Below are positions 6,712 to 13,765 of a stretch of DNA of 14,079 bases, piece by piece. The notes below the pieces were generated by a model. That model ran no database searches. It was not told the DNA's origin and saw nothing but the letters and a program-made list of their open reading frames with translations. The translations under genes were made by a program, and so were the position numbers. Every line of letters begins with the position of its first letter. The stretch's first letter is position 1. The stretch is from an uncultured Oscillospiraceae bacterium (GTDB taxonomy: Bacteria > Bacillota > Clostridia > Oscillospirales > Oscillospiraceae): positions 1 to 14,079 of the forward strand of contig CAKTGM010000037.1 of the NCBI GenBank assembly GCA_934561515.1, in the 5' to 3' direction.

Positions 6712-8004
6712 ATGACGAAATATATCGTACAGGGCGGCCAGCCGCTCTTTGGTGAAGTGCGCATCAGCGGCGCAAAGAACGCCGCCGTTGCCATCATCCC
6801 CGCCGCCCTGCTGGTCGACGGCGTCTGCCGCATCGAGAATATTCCCCAGATCTCCGACGTGACGGCCCTGCTCAAGATTTTAGAGCAGCTCGGCGCGAAG
6901 GTCCGCTTCCTCAACCGCAGCGATGTGGAGATCGACTGCCGCCGCATCGCCACCACGCAGGTCTCGCAGGAGCTTGCGCACAAGATCCGCGCCTCCTACT
7001 ACCTCATCGGCGCGCTGCTCGGCCGCTTCGGCGAGGCCGAGGTCTCCATGCCCGGCGGCTGCAACTTCGGCGGCGTGCGCCCCATCGACCAGCACGTCAA
7101 GGGCTTTGTCGCCATGGGCGCAGAGGTGCGCGAGGGCGACTTTATCTGCGCCAGGGCGGACGGCGGGCGCATGAAGGGCGCGAACGTCTATCTCGACGTG
7201 GTCTCCGTCGGCGCAACGATGAACATCATGATGGCCGCGGCGCTGGCCGAGGGCACGACCGTCATCGAAAACGCCGCCAAGGAGCCGCACATCGTTGACC
7301 TTGCCAACTTCTTAAACTCCATGGGCGCTGACATCAAGGGCGCCGGTACCGATACCATCCGCATCTACGGCGTGGACAAGCTGCACGGCGGCTCCTACGC
7401 CATCATCCCCGACCAGATCGAGGCGGGCACCTACATGGCGGCTGTCGCCGCCTGCGGCGGGCAGGTCCTCGTGCGCGGCATCATCCCCAAGCACATGGAC
7501 TGCATCACGGCAAAGCTTCAGGAGATGGGCGTGCAGGTGGAGGAGCAGGACGACACTCTGCTCGTGCGTCACGCGGGCAAGCTGCGCCGCACCAACGTCA
7601 AGACCCTGCCCTACCCCGGCTTCCCGACCGATATGCAGCCGCAGATCACCGTGGCACTCTGCCTTGCCGAAGGCACCAGCATGGTCACCGAGGGCGTGTG
7701 GGACAACCGCTACCGCTATGTCGGCGAGCTGACGCGCATGGGCGCGCAGATCCGCGTTGAGGGCCGCAGCGCGGTCGTCGAGGGCGTCGACCATCTCAAC
7801 GCCGCAAGCGTGCAGGCCTATGATCTCCGCGCGGGCGCGGCGATGGTCATCGCGGCGCTGGCGGCCGACGGCGTGAGCGAGGTCACCAACGTCCACTACA
7901 TCGAGCGCGGCTATGAGGACATCATCGGCAAGCTCCGCGGCATCGGCGCAAGAATCGAAAGCGTCGAGTGCGAAGAGGTCGTCGAGAGTCGTCAGATCGG
8001 CTGA
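6712..8004 (+). CDS. murA: UDP-N-acetylglucosamine 1-carboxyvinyltransferase, MurZ/MurAB type
   Basis: This 430-residue enzyme transfers enolpyruvate from PEP to UDP-GlcNAc, the first committed step of peptidoglycan precursor synthesis in the cytoplasm. Active-site residues are present: K22-N23, Cys117 in PGGCNFGGVRPIDQH, Asp307 in FPTDMQ, and Arg399 in IERGYE. Cys117 is the residue alkylated by fosfomycin, so the target is of the sensitive type. Stretches such as RASYYLIGALLGRF (93-106), VVSVGATMNIMMAAALAEG (163-181) and ENAAKEPHIVDLA (186-198) resemble the second Firmicute paralogue (MurAB/MurZ) more than MurAA; this is from memory of the families. A second murA elsewhere in the genome is therefore likely. 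It follows yycI at 166 bases with its own promoter and ends in a strong terminator. Placement beside walRK is functionally apt, since WalRK governs wall metabolism. Confidence 0.96.
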   Translation: MTKYIVQGGQPLFGEVRISGAKNAAVAIIPAALLVDGVCRIENIPQISDVTALLKILEQLGAKVRFLNRSDVEIDCRRIATTQVSQELAHKIRASYYLIGALLGRFGEAEVSMPGGCNFGGVRPIDQHVKGFVAMGAEVREGDFICARADGGRMKGANVYLDVVSVGATMNIMMAAALAEGTTVIENAAKEPHIVDLANFLNSMGADIKGAGTDTIRIYGVDKLHGGSYAIIPDQIEAGTYMAAVAACGGQVLVRGIIPKHMDCITAKLQEMGVQVEEQDDTLLVRHAGKLRRTNVKTLPYPGFPTDMQPQITVALCLAEGTSMVTEGVWDNRYRYVGELTRMGAQIRVEGRSAVVEGVDHLNAASVQAYDLRAGAAMVIAALAADGVSEVTNVHYIERGYEDIIGKLRGIGARIESVECEEVVESRQIG

Positions 8005-8018
8005 GATAAGCAAGCGAA

Positions 8019-8053
8019 AGCGCCCTGCCGCAAGGCAAGGCGCTTTTCTTTTT
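8019..8053 (+). terminator. Intrinsic terminator of murA
   Basis: AGCGCC-C-TGCC (8019-8029), loop GCAA, then GGCA-A-GGCGCT (8034-8044) form an 11-pair-long stem with one C-A mismatch. A T-rich tract (8044-8053, one C) follows. It lies 15 bases after the murA stop and only 16 bases before the HD gene start. Confidence 0.9.
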
Positions 8054-8068
8054 GGAAAGGAAAATGTT

Positions 8069-9073
8069 ATGTATACCGACCTCTATGCCTCCGACCTGCC
8101 GCGCGCACTGAACGCCATGGCGGAGAGCGAAGCGATGCAGCGCCTTGCGCGCGTCGGGATGCACTGCGGCTGCGAATACACGGCCTATCCCATCTACGCA
8201 CGCGCCGCAGCGCCCTATTCGCGCCTGACGCACTCGCGCGGCGTCGCCGCCATCGTCTGGCATTTCACCCGCGCGCTCGATCAGGCGGCCGCGGGTCTGA
8301 TGCACGACATTGCAACGCCCGCCTTCGCCCACGCGGTCGATTTTCTCAACGGCGACCATCTGCGGCAGGAATCGACCGAGGACCGCACGCGCGCGATGAT
8401 CGCCTCCTCCGATGAGCTGATGGCGCTGCTTGCCGAAAACGGCCTGACGCTCGACGCGGTTGCGGACTACCACCGCTACCCCATCGCCGACAATGACTCG
8501 CCCCGTCTCTCCGCCGACCGCCTCGAATATACGCTCGGCAACGCGCACCTCGTCTTCCACTGCCCGGAGGAGACGATCAAAGCGATCTACGACGATCTCT
8601 TTGTCGGCGAAAACGAGGACGGCGAGCGCGAGCTTTGCTTTGCCCACGCGCCGCAGGCGGACGCCTTCACGCGCCTTGCCTTGCAGCAGTCGAAGTGGTT
8701 CGTCAGCGATGAGGACCGCTTCAGTATGCAGGCGCTCGCCGACCTGCTGCGCGAGGCGCTCAGCCGCGGCCTTCTCACGGCGGACGATCTCTACACGGAC
8801 GAGGATTGCGTCATCGCCCGCCTGCTTTCTGACCCGGTCACCGCGGCGCACTGGCAGGAATACCGGCGCATCCGCGGCACAAAAAGCGGGAAAACGTGCC
8901 CCGAGCACGTCTATGCCGTCAAGGTTCGGGCAAAAAAGCGCAGCATCGACCCGCTCGTGCAGACGGAGGACGGCCTCAAGTGCTTTACAGCGATCAGCGT
9001 GGACTATGCCGCGCGGCTCGCAGCCTTCCGCGCAGATGATTTTGACCGCTGGGTCTGGGCGAGCTTTGCATAA
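8069..9073 (+). CDS. HD-superfamily phosphohydrolase of unknown substrate
   Basis: This 334-residue protein has the HD-domain metal site: LTHSRGVA (53-60, His55), LMHD (77-80, His79-Asp80), a further His88, and SADRLEYTL (148-156, Asp150). The pattern fits the dNTP triphosphohydrolase/SAMHD1-like branch of the HD superfamily (COG1078-like). However, the usual HDxGHGPFSH loop reads HDIATPAFAH here, so glycines and a proline normally in the loop are replaced. It is therefore either a divergent phosphohydrolase or one with altered substrate or metal use. There is no signal peptide or membrane segment. The ATG at 8069 is in frame with AAAGG 8 bases upstream; a nearby ATG at 8064 is out of frame, and earlier in-frame starts would run back through the murA terminator. 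No separate promoter is obvious, so it may depend on murA read-through or a weak unseen promoter. Function is not assigned. Confidence 0.85.
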   Translation: MYTDLYASDLPRALNAMAESEAMQRLARVGMHCGCEYTAYPIYARAAAPYSRLTHSRGVAAIVWHFTRALDQAAAGLMHDIATPAFAHAVDFLNGDHLRQESTEDRTRAMIASSDELMALLAENGLTLDAVADYHRYPIADNDSPRLSADRLEYTLGNAHLVFHCPEETIKAIYDDLFVGENEDGERELCFAHAPQADAFTRLALQQSKWFVSDEDRFSMQALADLLREALSRGLLTADDLYTDEDCVIARLLSDPVTAAHWQEYRRIRGTKSGKTCPEHVYAVKVRAKKRSIDPLVQTEDGLKCFTAISVDYAARLAAFRADDFDRWVWASFA

Positions 9074-9076
9074 GAG

Positions 9077-9109
9077 AAAAGCGGTGCAGCCATGGCTGCA
9101 CCGCTTTTT
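9077..9109 (+). terminator. Palindromic terminator after the HD gene, possibly bidirectional
   Basis: A perfect 32-base palindrome (9077-9108, centred on CCATGG at 9090-9095) begins with AAAA and ends with TTTTT, 4 bases after the HD stop. It is a strong rho-independent terminator on the plus strand, and the A-run makes it usable on the minus strand as well. A perfect palindrome leaves a minimal loop formed by opening the central pairs. Confidence 0.9.
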
Positions 9110-9124
9110 CACATTCCCAAGCGC

Positions 9125-9158
9125 AAAAAAGCAGCAGGTCTTGCGACCTGCTGCTTTT
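9125..9158 (-). terminator. tuf: Intrinsic terminator of tuf / str operon
   Basis: A perfect 10-pair stem (9131-9140 with 9145-9154) with a TTGC/GCAA loop is followed on the minus strand by six Ts (9125-9130). It lies 32 bases after the tuf stop. The plus strand also gives TTTT after the stem, so it may act as a second terminator for the HD gene. Confidence 0.92.
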
Positions 9159-9190
9159 ATTCAGTCTTTGGGTAACCCTCGACGGATTAA

Positions 9191-10441
9191 TTAGACCTCA
9201 GTCTCGATGACAACACCGGAACCGACGGTACGGCCGCCCTCGCGGATAGCGAAGCGGAGGCCCTTCTCGATAGCGATCGGGGTGATCAGTTCGACCTTCA
9301 TGTCGACGTTATCGCCGGGCATGCACATCTCGGTGCCCTCGGGCAGGGTGATGACGCCGGTAACGTCGGTGGTACGGAAGTAGAACTGGGGACGATAGTT
9401 GTTGAAGAACGGGGTGTGACGGCCGCCCTCGTCCTTGTTCAGGACGTAGACCTGACCAACGAACTTGGTGAGGGGGTGAATGGAACCGGGCTTGGACAGG
9501 ACCTGGCCGCGCTCGATCTCGTTCTTGGCAACACCACGCAGCAGGGTACCGATGTTATCACCGGCCTCGGCGTAGTCAAGCAGCTTGTGGAACATTTCGA
9601 TACCGGTGACGACGGTCTTGCGGCGTTCGTCGGTCAGACCGATGATCTCGACTTCCTCGCCGAGCTTCAGCTGGCCACGCTCAACACGGCCGGTAGCGAC
9701 GGTACCACGACCGGAGATCGTGAAGACGTCCTCAACGGGCATCAGGAACGGCTGGTCGGCCTTACGGTCGGGCGTGGGGATCCAGGTATCAACAGCGTCC
9801 ATGAGCTCGTGCATGCACTTGTACTCGGGAGCGTCGAGGTCCTTGGACTCGGAGATCAGGGCGTTCAGAGCGGAGCCGCGGATGATCGGGGTCTCGTCGC
9901 CGGGGAAGCTGTAGAAGTCGAGCATCTCGCGGACTTCCATCTCGACGAGCTCGAGCAGCTCCTCATCGTCGACCTGGTCGCACTTGTTCAGGAAAACGAG
10001 AACGGAAGGCACGTTGACCTGACGGGCGAGCAGCAGATGCTCACGAGTCTGGGCCATGGGGCCGTCGGAAGCGGCGATGACCAGGATAGCGCCGTCCATC
10101 TGAGCAGCGCCGGTGATCATGTTCTTGATATAGTCGGCGTGGCCCGGGCAGTCGACGTGGGCATAGTGACGGCCCTGAATCTCGCCGTCCTCGCCGGTCT
10201 TGTAGTTGTGGCCCTGACGGTCGAAGGTCTGGTACTCAACGTGAGCGGTGTTGATGGTGATACCACGCTCACGCTCTTCCGGAGCCTTATCGATGGAGCT
10301 GTAATCGGTGTAGTCAGCACCGCCCTGGAGGGCGAGGAACTTGGTGATCGCAGCGGTCAGGGTGGTCTTACCATGGTCGATATGACCGATGGTACCAATG
10401 TTTACGTGGGGCTTGGTACGCTCGAATTTCTGCTTAGCCAT
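9191..10441 (-). CDS. tuf: Translation elongation factor Tu with an extra loop in the G domain
   Basis: EF-Tu delivers aminoacyl-tRNA to the ribosome as a GTP complex. The GTPase motifs are complete: GHIDHGKT (19-26), RGITI (59-63), DCPGH (97-101, with the catalytic His101), NKCD (152-155) and SAL (190-192). Domains 2 and 3 follow and the protein ends in GSGVVIETEV. At 416 residues it is about 20 longer than the usual 394-400. Most of the excess is an insertion at about residues 73-90, between HVEY and RHYAHVDCPGH, where E. coli has four residues and this protein has twenty. A smaller excess of about five residues lies at 197-210. The frame is intact across both. The ATG has AGGAGG (10451-10456) 9 bases upstream. 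It is the last gene of the str operon, 100 bases after fusA, with its own predicted promoter and a strong terminator. Confidence 0.98.
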   Translation of the reverse strand: MAKQKFERTKPHVNIGTIGHIDHGKTTLTAAITKFLALQGGADYTDYSSIDKAPEERERGITINTAHVEYQTFDRQGHNYKTGEDGEIQGRHYAHVDCPGHADYIKNMITGAAQMDGAILVIAASDGPMAQTREHLLLARQVNVPSVLVFLNKCDQVDDEELLELVEMEVREMLDFYSFPGDETPIIRGSALNALISESKDLDAPEYKCMHELMDAVDTWIPTPDRKADQPFLMPVEDVFTISGRGTVATGRVERGQLKLGEEVEIIGLTDERRKTVVTGIEMFHKLLDYAEAGDNIGTLLRGVAKNEIERGQVLSKPGSIHPLTKFVGQVYVLNKDEGGRHTPFFNNYRPQFYFRTTDVTGVITLPEGTEMCMPGDNVDMKVELITPIAIEKGLRFAIREGGRTVGSGVVIETEV

Positions 10442-10477
10442 TAGAGTGATCCTCCTATGAATAAATTTCGTTGTTTT

Positions 10478-10500
10478 CCGGTGTGATTAACATACACCGG
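10478..10500 (-). other. Hairpin at the 5' end of the predicted tuf transcript
   Basis: CCGGTGT (10478-10484) pairs with ACACCGG (10494-10500), a 7-pair stem with a 9-base AT-rich loop. No T-tract follows on the minus strand, so it is not a terminator. It falls at or just after the expected tuf start site and may protect the mRNA 5' end or be a processing site between fusA and tuf. Confidence 0.4.
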
Positions 10501-10501
10501 T

Positions 10502-10530
10502 ATTTTACCGTAAAACGCGGTATTTTGCAA
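10502..10530 (-). promoter_or_regulatory. Predicted internal promoter of tuf
   Basis: On the minus strand TTGCAA (10525-10530) is followed after 17 bases by TAAAAT (10502-10507), 4/6 and 5/6 matches to the sigma-A consensus at ideal spacing. It would give EF-Tu a supply beyond the operon transcript, as known for tuf in other bacteria. The same 100-base gap holds two copies of CGGTATTTT and several short inverted repeats. Confidence 0.65.
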
Positions 10531-10541
10531 TACCCTTTTTC

Positions 10542-12641
10542 TTAGCCGCGCTCGCGCTGGCTGATGATCTTCTCCTGAATGCTCTTCGGGATCTCGATAT
10601 AATGCGCGGGCTCCATCGTGTACTGACCGCGGCCCTGCGTGCAGGAACGGAGGTCGGTCGCGTAGCCGAACATCTCAGCGAGAGGAACGAAGGCGTCGAT
10701 CTGCTGCGCGCCGTTGCGGGCCTCGAAGCCCTGGATCTGGCCACGGCGGGAGTTGAGGTCGCCGATCACGTCGCCCATGTACTCGTCGGGGACGATGACG
10801 CAGACCTTCATGATGGGCTCGAGCAGGGTCGGGCCGGCCTTCTGGCAGGCCTCCTTGAAGGCCATGGAACCGGCGATCTTGAACGCCATTTCAGAGGAGT
10901 CGACCTCGTGATAAGAACCATCGTACAGCGTGACCTTGACGTCGACGACCGGGTAACCGGCGAGAACACCGGAGAGCATGGCACCCTGAATACCGGCATC
11001 GATCGCGGGAACGTATTCCTTGGGGATCGCGCCGCCGACGAGGGCGTTGACAAACTCGTAACCCTTGCCGGACTCGTTGGGCTCGACGTGGATCTTGACG
11101 TGACCGTACTGACCCTTACCACCGCTCTGACGGGCGTACTTGGTATCCTGATTGACGGCCTTGGTGATGGTCTCCTTGTAGGCGACCTGGGGAGCGCCGA
11201 CGTTCGCCTCGACCTTGTACTCGCGGAGCAGACGGTCGACGATGATCTCCAGATGGAGCTCGCCCATACCGGCGATGATGGTCTGACCGGTCTCTTCGTC
11301 GGTGTAGGTCTTGAAGGTCGGGTCCTCCTCCGCCAGCTTCATCAGCGCGATGCCCATCTTCTCCTGACCGGCCTTGGTCTTGGGCTCGATGGCGACGCGG
11401 ATCACGGGCTCGGGGAACTCCATGGACTCCAGAATGATGGGAGCCTTGTCGTCGCAGAGGGTATCACCGGTGGTGGTGTTCTTCAGGCCGATGACAGCGC
11501 AGATATCGCCGGCGTAGCAGCACTCGATATCTTCGCGGTGGTTGGCGTGCATCTGAAGGATACGGCCGATGCGCTCTTTCTGACGCTTGGTGGAGTTCAG
11601 AACGGCGGTGCCGGTATTGAGGATACCGGAGTAAACACGAACGAAGGACAGACGGCCGACGAACGGGTCGGTCGCGATCTTGAACGCGAGGCCGGAGAAG
11701 GGCGCGTTATCGTCGGCATGACGGACGTCCTCTTCATCGGTATCGGGGTTCACGCCGTCGATCGCGGGGATATCCACCGGGGACGGCATATAGTCAACGA
11801 TCGCATCCAGCAGCTTCTGGACGCCCTTGTTCTTGTAGGAGGTACCGCAGACGACGGGGACCATCAGGTTGTCGATGGTGGCCTGACGGATGGTCTTGCG
11901 GATGAGGTCCTGGGGAACGGGCTTCTCTTCGAGCGCCAGCTCCATGATCTCGTCGTTCAGGTCGGCGCAGGCGTCGATCAGCTTGGTGTGATACTCCTGA
12001 GCCAGCTCCATCATGTCCTCGGGGATCTCCTCAACGCGCATATCCTTGCCGAGCTCGTCGTAGTAGATGTCAGCGTCCATCTCCACGAGGTCGATGATGC
12101 CCTTGAAGGTGTCTTCAGAGCCGATCGGCAGCTGGATGGGGACGGCGTTGCACTTGAGACGGTCGTGGATCATGTGCAGCACGTTGTAGAAGTCCGCGCC
12201 CATGATGTCCATCTTGTTGACGTAGATCATGCGGGGGACCTTGTAGTTATCGGCCTGACGCCAGACCGTTTCGGACTGGGGCTCGACACCGCCCTTGGCG
12301 CAGAGAACGGTCACAGAGCCGTCCAGCACGCGCAGGGAACGCTCGACCTCAACGGTGAAGTCGACGTGGCCCGGGGTGTCGATGATGTTGAGACGGGTCT
12401 GGGGGAACTGGCCCTTGCTGCCCTTCCAGTAGCAGGTGGTAGCGGCGGAGGTGATGGTGATACCACGCTCCTGCTCCTGCGCCATCCAGTCCATGGTGGC
12501 AGTACCGTCGTGGGTCTCGCCGATCTTGTAGTTGACGCCGGTGTAGTAGAGAATACGCTCGGTCGTCGTCGTCTTGCCGGCGTCGATATGGGCCATAATG
12601 CCGATATTTCTGGTATTTTCCAGAGAGACTTTTCTTGCCAT
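10542..12641 (-). CDS. fusA: Translation elongation factor G
   Basis: EF-G is the GTPase that drives translocation of tRNA and mRNA on the ribosome, and with ribosome recycling factor splits ribosomes. The 699-residue length is normal. The G domain shows AHIDAGKT (17-24), RGITI (59-63), DTPGH (88-92) and NKMD (142-145), followed by the expected domains II-V with GMGELHLEI and the C-terminal RRGQIQGFE region. Between CYWKG and RLNIIDTPGH there is an extra loop of about eight residues, as in E. coli EF-G and unlike the shorter Bacillus form. The ATG at 12641 has GGAGGAG upstream, and the gap to rpsG is 18 bases, so the two are cotranscribed. Codon choice looks restricted, as expected for a highly expressed gene, which also leaves a very long stop-free antisense frame. 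No unusual residue was noticed. Confidence 0.98.
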   Translation of the reverse strand: MARKVSLENTRNIGIMAHIDAGKTTTTERILYYTGVNYKIGETHDGTATMDWMAQEQERGITITSAATTCYWKGSKGQFPQTRLNIIDTPGHVDFTVEVERSLRVLDGSVTVLCAKGGVEPQSETVWRQADNYKVPRMIYVNKMDIMGADFYNVLHMIHDRLKCNAVPIQLPIGSEDTFKGIIDLVEMDADIYYDELGKDMRVEEIPEDMMELAQEYHTKLIDACADLNDEIMELALEEKPVPQDLIRKTIRQATIDNLMVPVVCGTSYKNKGVQKLLDAIVDYMPSPVDIPAIDGVNPDTDEEDVRHADDNAPFSGLAFKIATDPFVGRLSFVRVYSGILNTGTAVLNSTKRQKERIGRILQMHANHREDIECCYAGDICAVIGLKNTTTGDTLCDDKAPIILESMEFPEPVIRVAIEPKTKAGQEKMGIALMKLAEEDPTFKTYTDEETGQTIIAGMGELHLEIIVDRLLREYKVEANVGAPQVAYKETITKAVNQDTKYARQSGGKGQYGHVKIHVEPNESGKGYEFVNALVGGAIPKEYVPAIDAGIQGAMLSGVLAGYPVVDVKVTLYDGSYHEVDSSEMAFKIAGSMAFKEACQKAGPTLLEPIMKVCVIVPDEYMGDVIGDLNSRRGQIQGFEARNGAQQIDAFVPLAEMFGYATDLRSCTQGRGQYTMEPAHYIEIPKSIQEKIISQRERG

Positions 12642-12659
12642 AATCCTGTCTCTCCTCCG

Positions 12660-13130
12660 TTACCAGCGGAAGTGGGCGAATGCCTTGTTGGATTCGGCCA
12701 TCTTGTGGGTATCTTCGCGCTTCTTCACGGCGTTACCGCTGTTGTTGGCGGCATCCATGATCTCGCCGGCCAGACGCTCGGCCATGGTGCGCTCACCACG
12801 GGCACGGGCATAAGCCGTCAGCCAGCGCAGACCGAGGGTCTGACGACGGGCGGGACGAACCTCCATCGGGACCTGATAGGTGGCGCCGCCGACACGGCGG
12901 GACTTGGTTTCCAGGCTGGGCATGATATTCTCCATGGCCTGGTTGAAAACATCGAGGGGCTCGTTGCCGGTCTTGTCCTTGATCATATCAAAGGCGCTGT
13001 AAACGACCTTCTGAGCGACACCCTTCTTGCCGTCGAGCATGACGCTGTTGACAAGCTTGGTCACCAGAATGCTGTTGTACATGGGATCGGGCAGAACTTC
13101 TCTCTTGGGAACATTACCTCTTCTGGGCAC
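12660..13130 (-). CDS. rpsG: 30S ribosomal protein S7
   Basis: S7 is a primary assembly protein of the 30S head and contacts tRNA and mRNA near the E site. The 156-residue protein has the expected length and motifs: PRRGNVPKREVLPDP at 2-16, GGATYQVPMEVRPARR at 81-96, RGERTMAERLAGE at 110-122 and the C-terminal KKREDTHKMAESNKAFAHFRW. The start is GTG at 13130 with AAGGAGGG 7 bases upstream. No in-frame ATG could replace it without removing the conserved N-terminus. It lies between rpsL (141-base gap) and fusA (18-base gap). In E. coli S7 represses its own operon by binding the S12-S7 intergenic mRNA; whether the structured gap here has this role is unknown. Confidence 0.98.
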   Translation of the reverse strand: MPRRGNVPKREVLPDPMYNSILVTKLVNSVMLDGKKGVAQKVVYSAFDMIKDKTGNEPLDVFNQAMENIMPSLETKSRRVGGATYQVPMEVRPARRQTLGLRWLTAYARARGERTMAERLAGEIMDAANNSGNAVKKREDTHKMAESNKAFAHFRW

Positions 13131-13137
13131 TTTGCTT

Positions 13138-13145
13138 CCCTCCTT
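13138..13145 (-). promoter_or_regulatory. Ribosome binding site supporting the GTG start of rpsG
   Basis: AAGGAGGG on the minus strand, 7 bases upstream of the GTG at 13130. Confidence 0.75.
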
Positions 13146-13176
13146 CTTATAATTTAGAAATCATAGGTACTCGCGA

Positions 13177-13193
13177 ATGGGGCTCTCCCCCAT
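13177..13193 (-). other. Hairpin in the rpsL-rpsG intercistronic gap
   Basis: ATGGGG (13177-13182) pairs with CCCCAT (13188-13193) around a 5-base loop. It sits within an unusually long 141-base gap for an str operon. Further upstream on the minus strand is a weak extended -10-like sequence TGATATATA (13227-13235). The hairpin has no following T-tract. It may be a regulatory or processing structure, but this is weakly supported. Confidence 0.3.
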
Positions 13194-13271
13194 CGTGTTC
13201 CGGCCTGCCAAAGAGGTGAATGACAATATATATCAAACCTTTTCGGCAAAGCTCATTTCAAGGTCGCAGCC

Positions 13272-13688
13272 TTACTTCTGCTTCGGGCGCTTGGCACCGT
13301 ACTTGGAACGGGACTGCATACGGCCCTGCACGCCCTGAGCGTCCAGAGTGCCGCGGATGATGTGGTAACGCACACCGGGGAGGTCCTTGACACGGCCGCC
13401 GCGGATCATAACCACAGAGTGCTCCTGCAGGGAATGACCGACGCCGGGGATGTAAGCGGTGACCTCGTAGCCGTTGGTGAGGCGGACACGGGCGATCTTA
13501 CGGAGTGCGGAGTTCGGCTTCTTCGGGGTAGCGGTACGAACTGCGGTGCACACGCCGCGCTTCTGCGGAGAGGCAAGATCCGTCTCCTTGTTCTTCAGCG
13601 TATTGAGACCATACTGCAGAGCCGGGGAGTTGGACTTGTAAGTCGACTGCTGTCTGCCCTTGCGGACCAACTGGTTAAAAGTAGGCAT
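13272..13688 (-). CDS. rpsL: 30S ribosomal protein S12
   Basis: S12 is a decoding-centre protein of the 30S subunit that affects accuracy. The 138-residue length and the extra segment at about 25-40 (YGLNTLKNKETDLAS) before PQKRGVC match the Gram-positive form. TPKKPNSALRK (54-64) keeps Lys56, equivalent to E. coli K43 where streptomycin resistance mutations arise, and GGRVKDLPGVRYH keeps Lys101. The streptomycin-sensitive genotype is therefore expected at this gene. Asp102 aligns with the residue that is beta-methylthiolated in many bacteria. The ATG at 13688 has AAAGGAGAT upstream; longer in-frame starts up to 13991 only read through the ybxF gene in another frame. It is 77 bases downstream of ybxF. 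Confidence 0.98.
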   Translation of the reverse strand: MPTFNQLVRKGRQQSTYKSNSPALQYGLNTLKNKETDLASPQKRGVCTAVRTATPKKPNSALRKIARVRLTNGYEVTAYIPGVGHSLQEHSVVMIRGGRVKDLPGVRYHIIRGTLDAQGVQGRMQSRSKYGAKRPKQK

Positions 13689-13736
13689 TCTTTCATATCT
13701 CCTTTCCTGAAATGATGTTGATATATATTTTTTACA

Positions 13737-13755
13737 GGATATTGGGAAAATATCC
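13737..13755 (-). other. Hairpin between ybxF and rpsL
   Basis: GGATATT (13737-13743) pairs with AATATCC (13749-13755) around a 5-base loop, in the 77-base gap after the ybxF stop. The minus-strand T-run is before the stem rather than after it, so it is not a standard terminator. It may mark mRNA processing or regulation of rpsL. Confidence 0.35.
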
Positions 13756-13765
13756 CGAAAAAACC

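Noticed and set aside
10602..13157. An 851-codon open frame on the plus strand, antisense to fusA and rpsG, and a 342-codon one (9416-10444) antisense to tuf
   Set aside because: They lie exactly opposite highly conserved genes, have low-complexity valine/leucine/aspartate/glycine-rich translations, and arise because restricted codon choice leaves few antisense stops.
13201..13240. Plus-strand AGAGGTGA-ATG that looks like a translation start near 13219
   Set aside because: The frame runs antisense into rpsL without family features and no promoter is evident.
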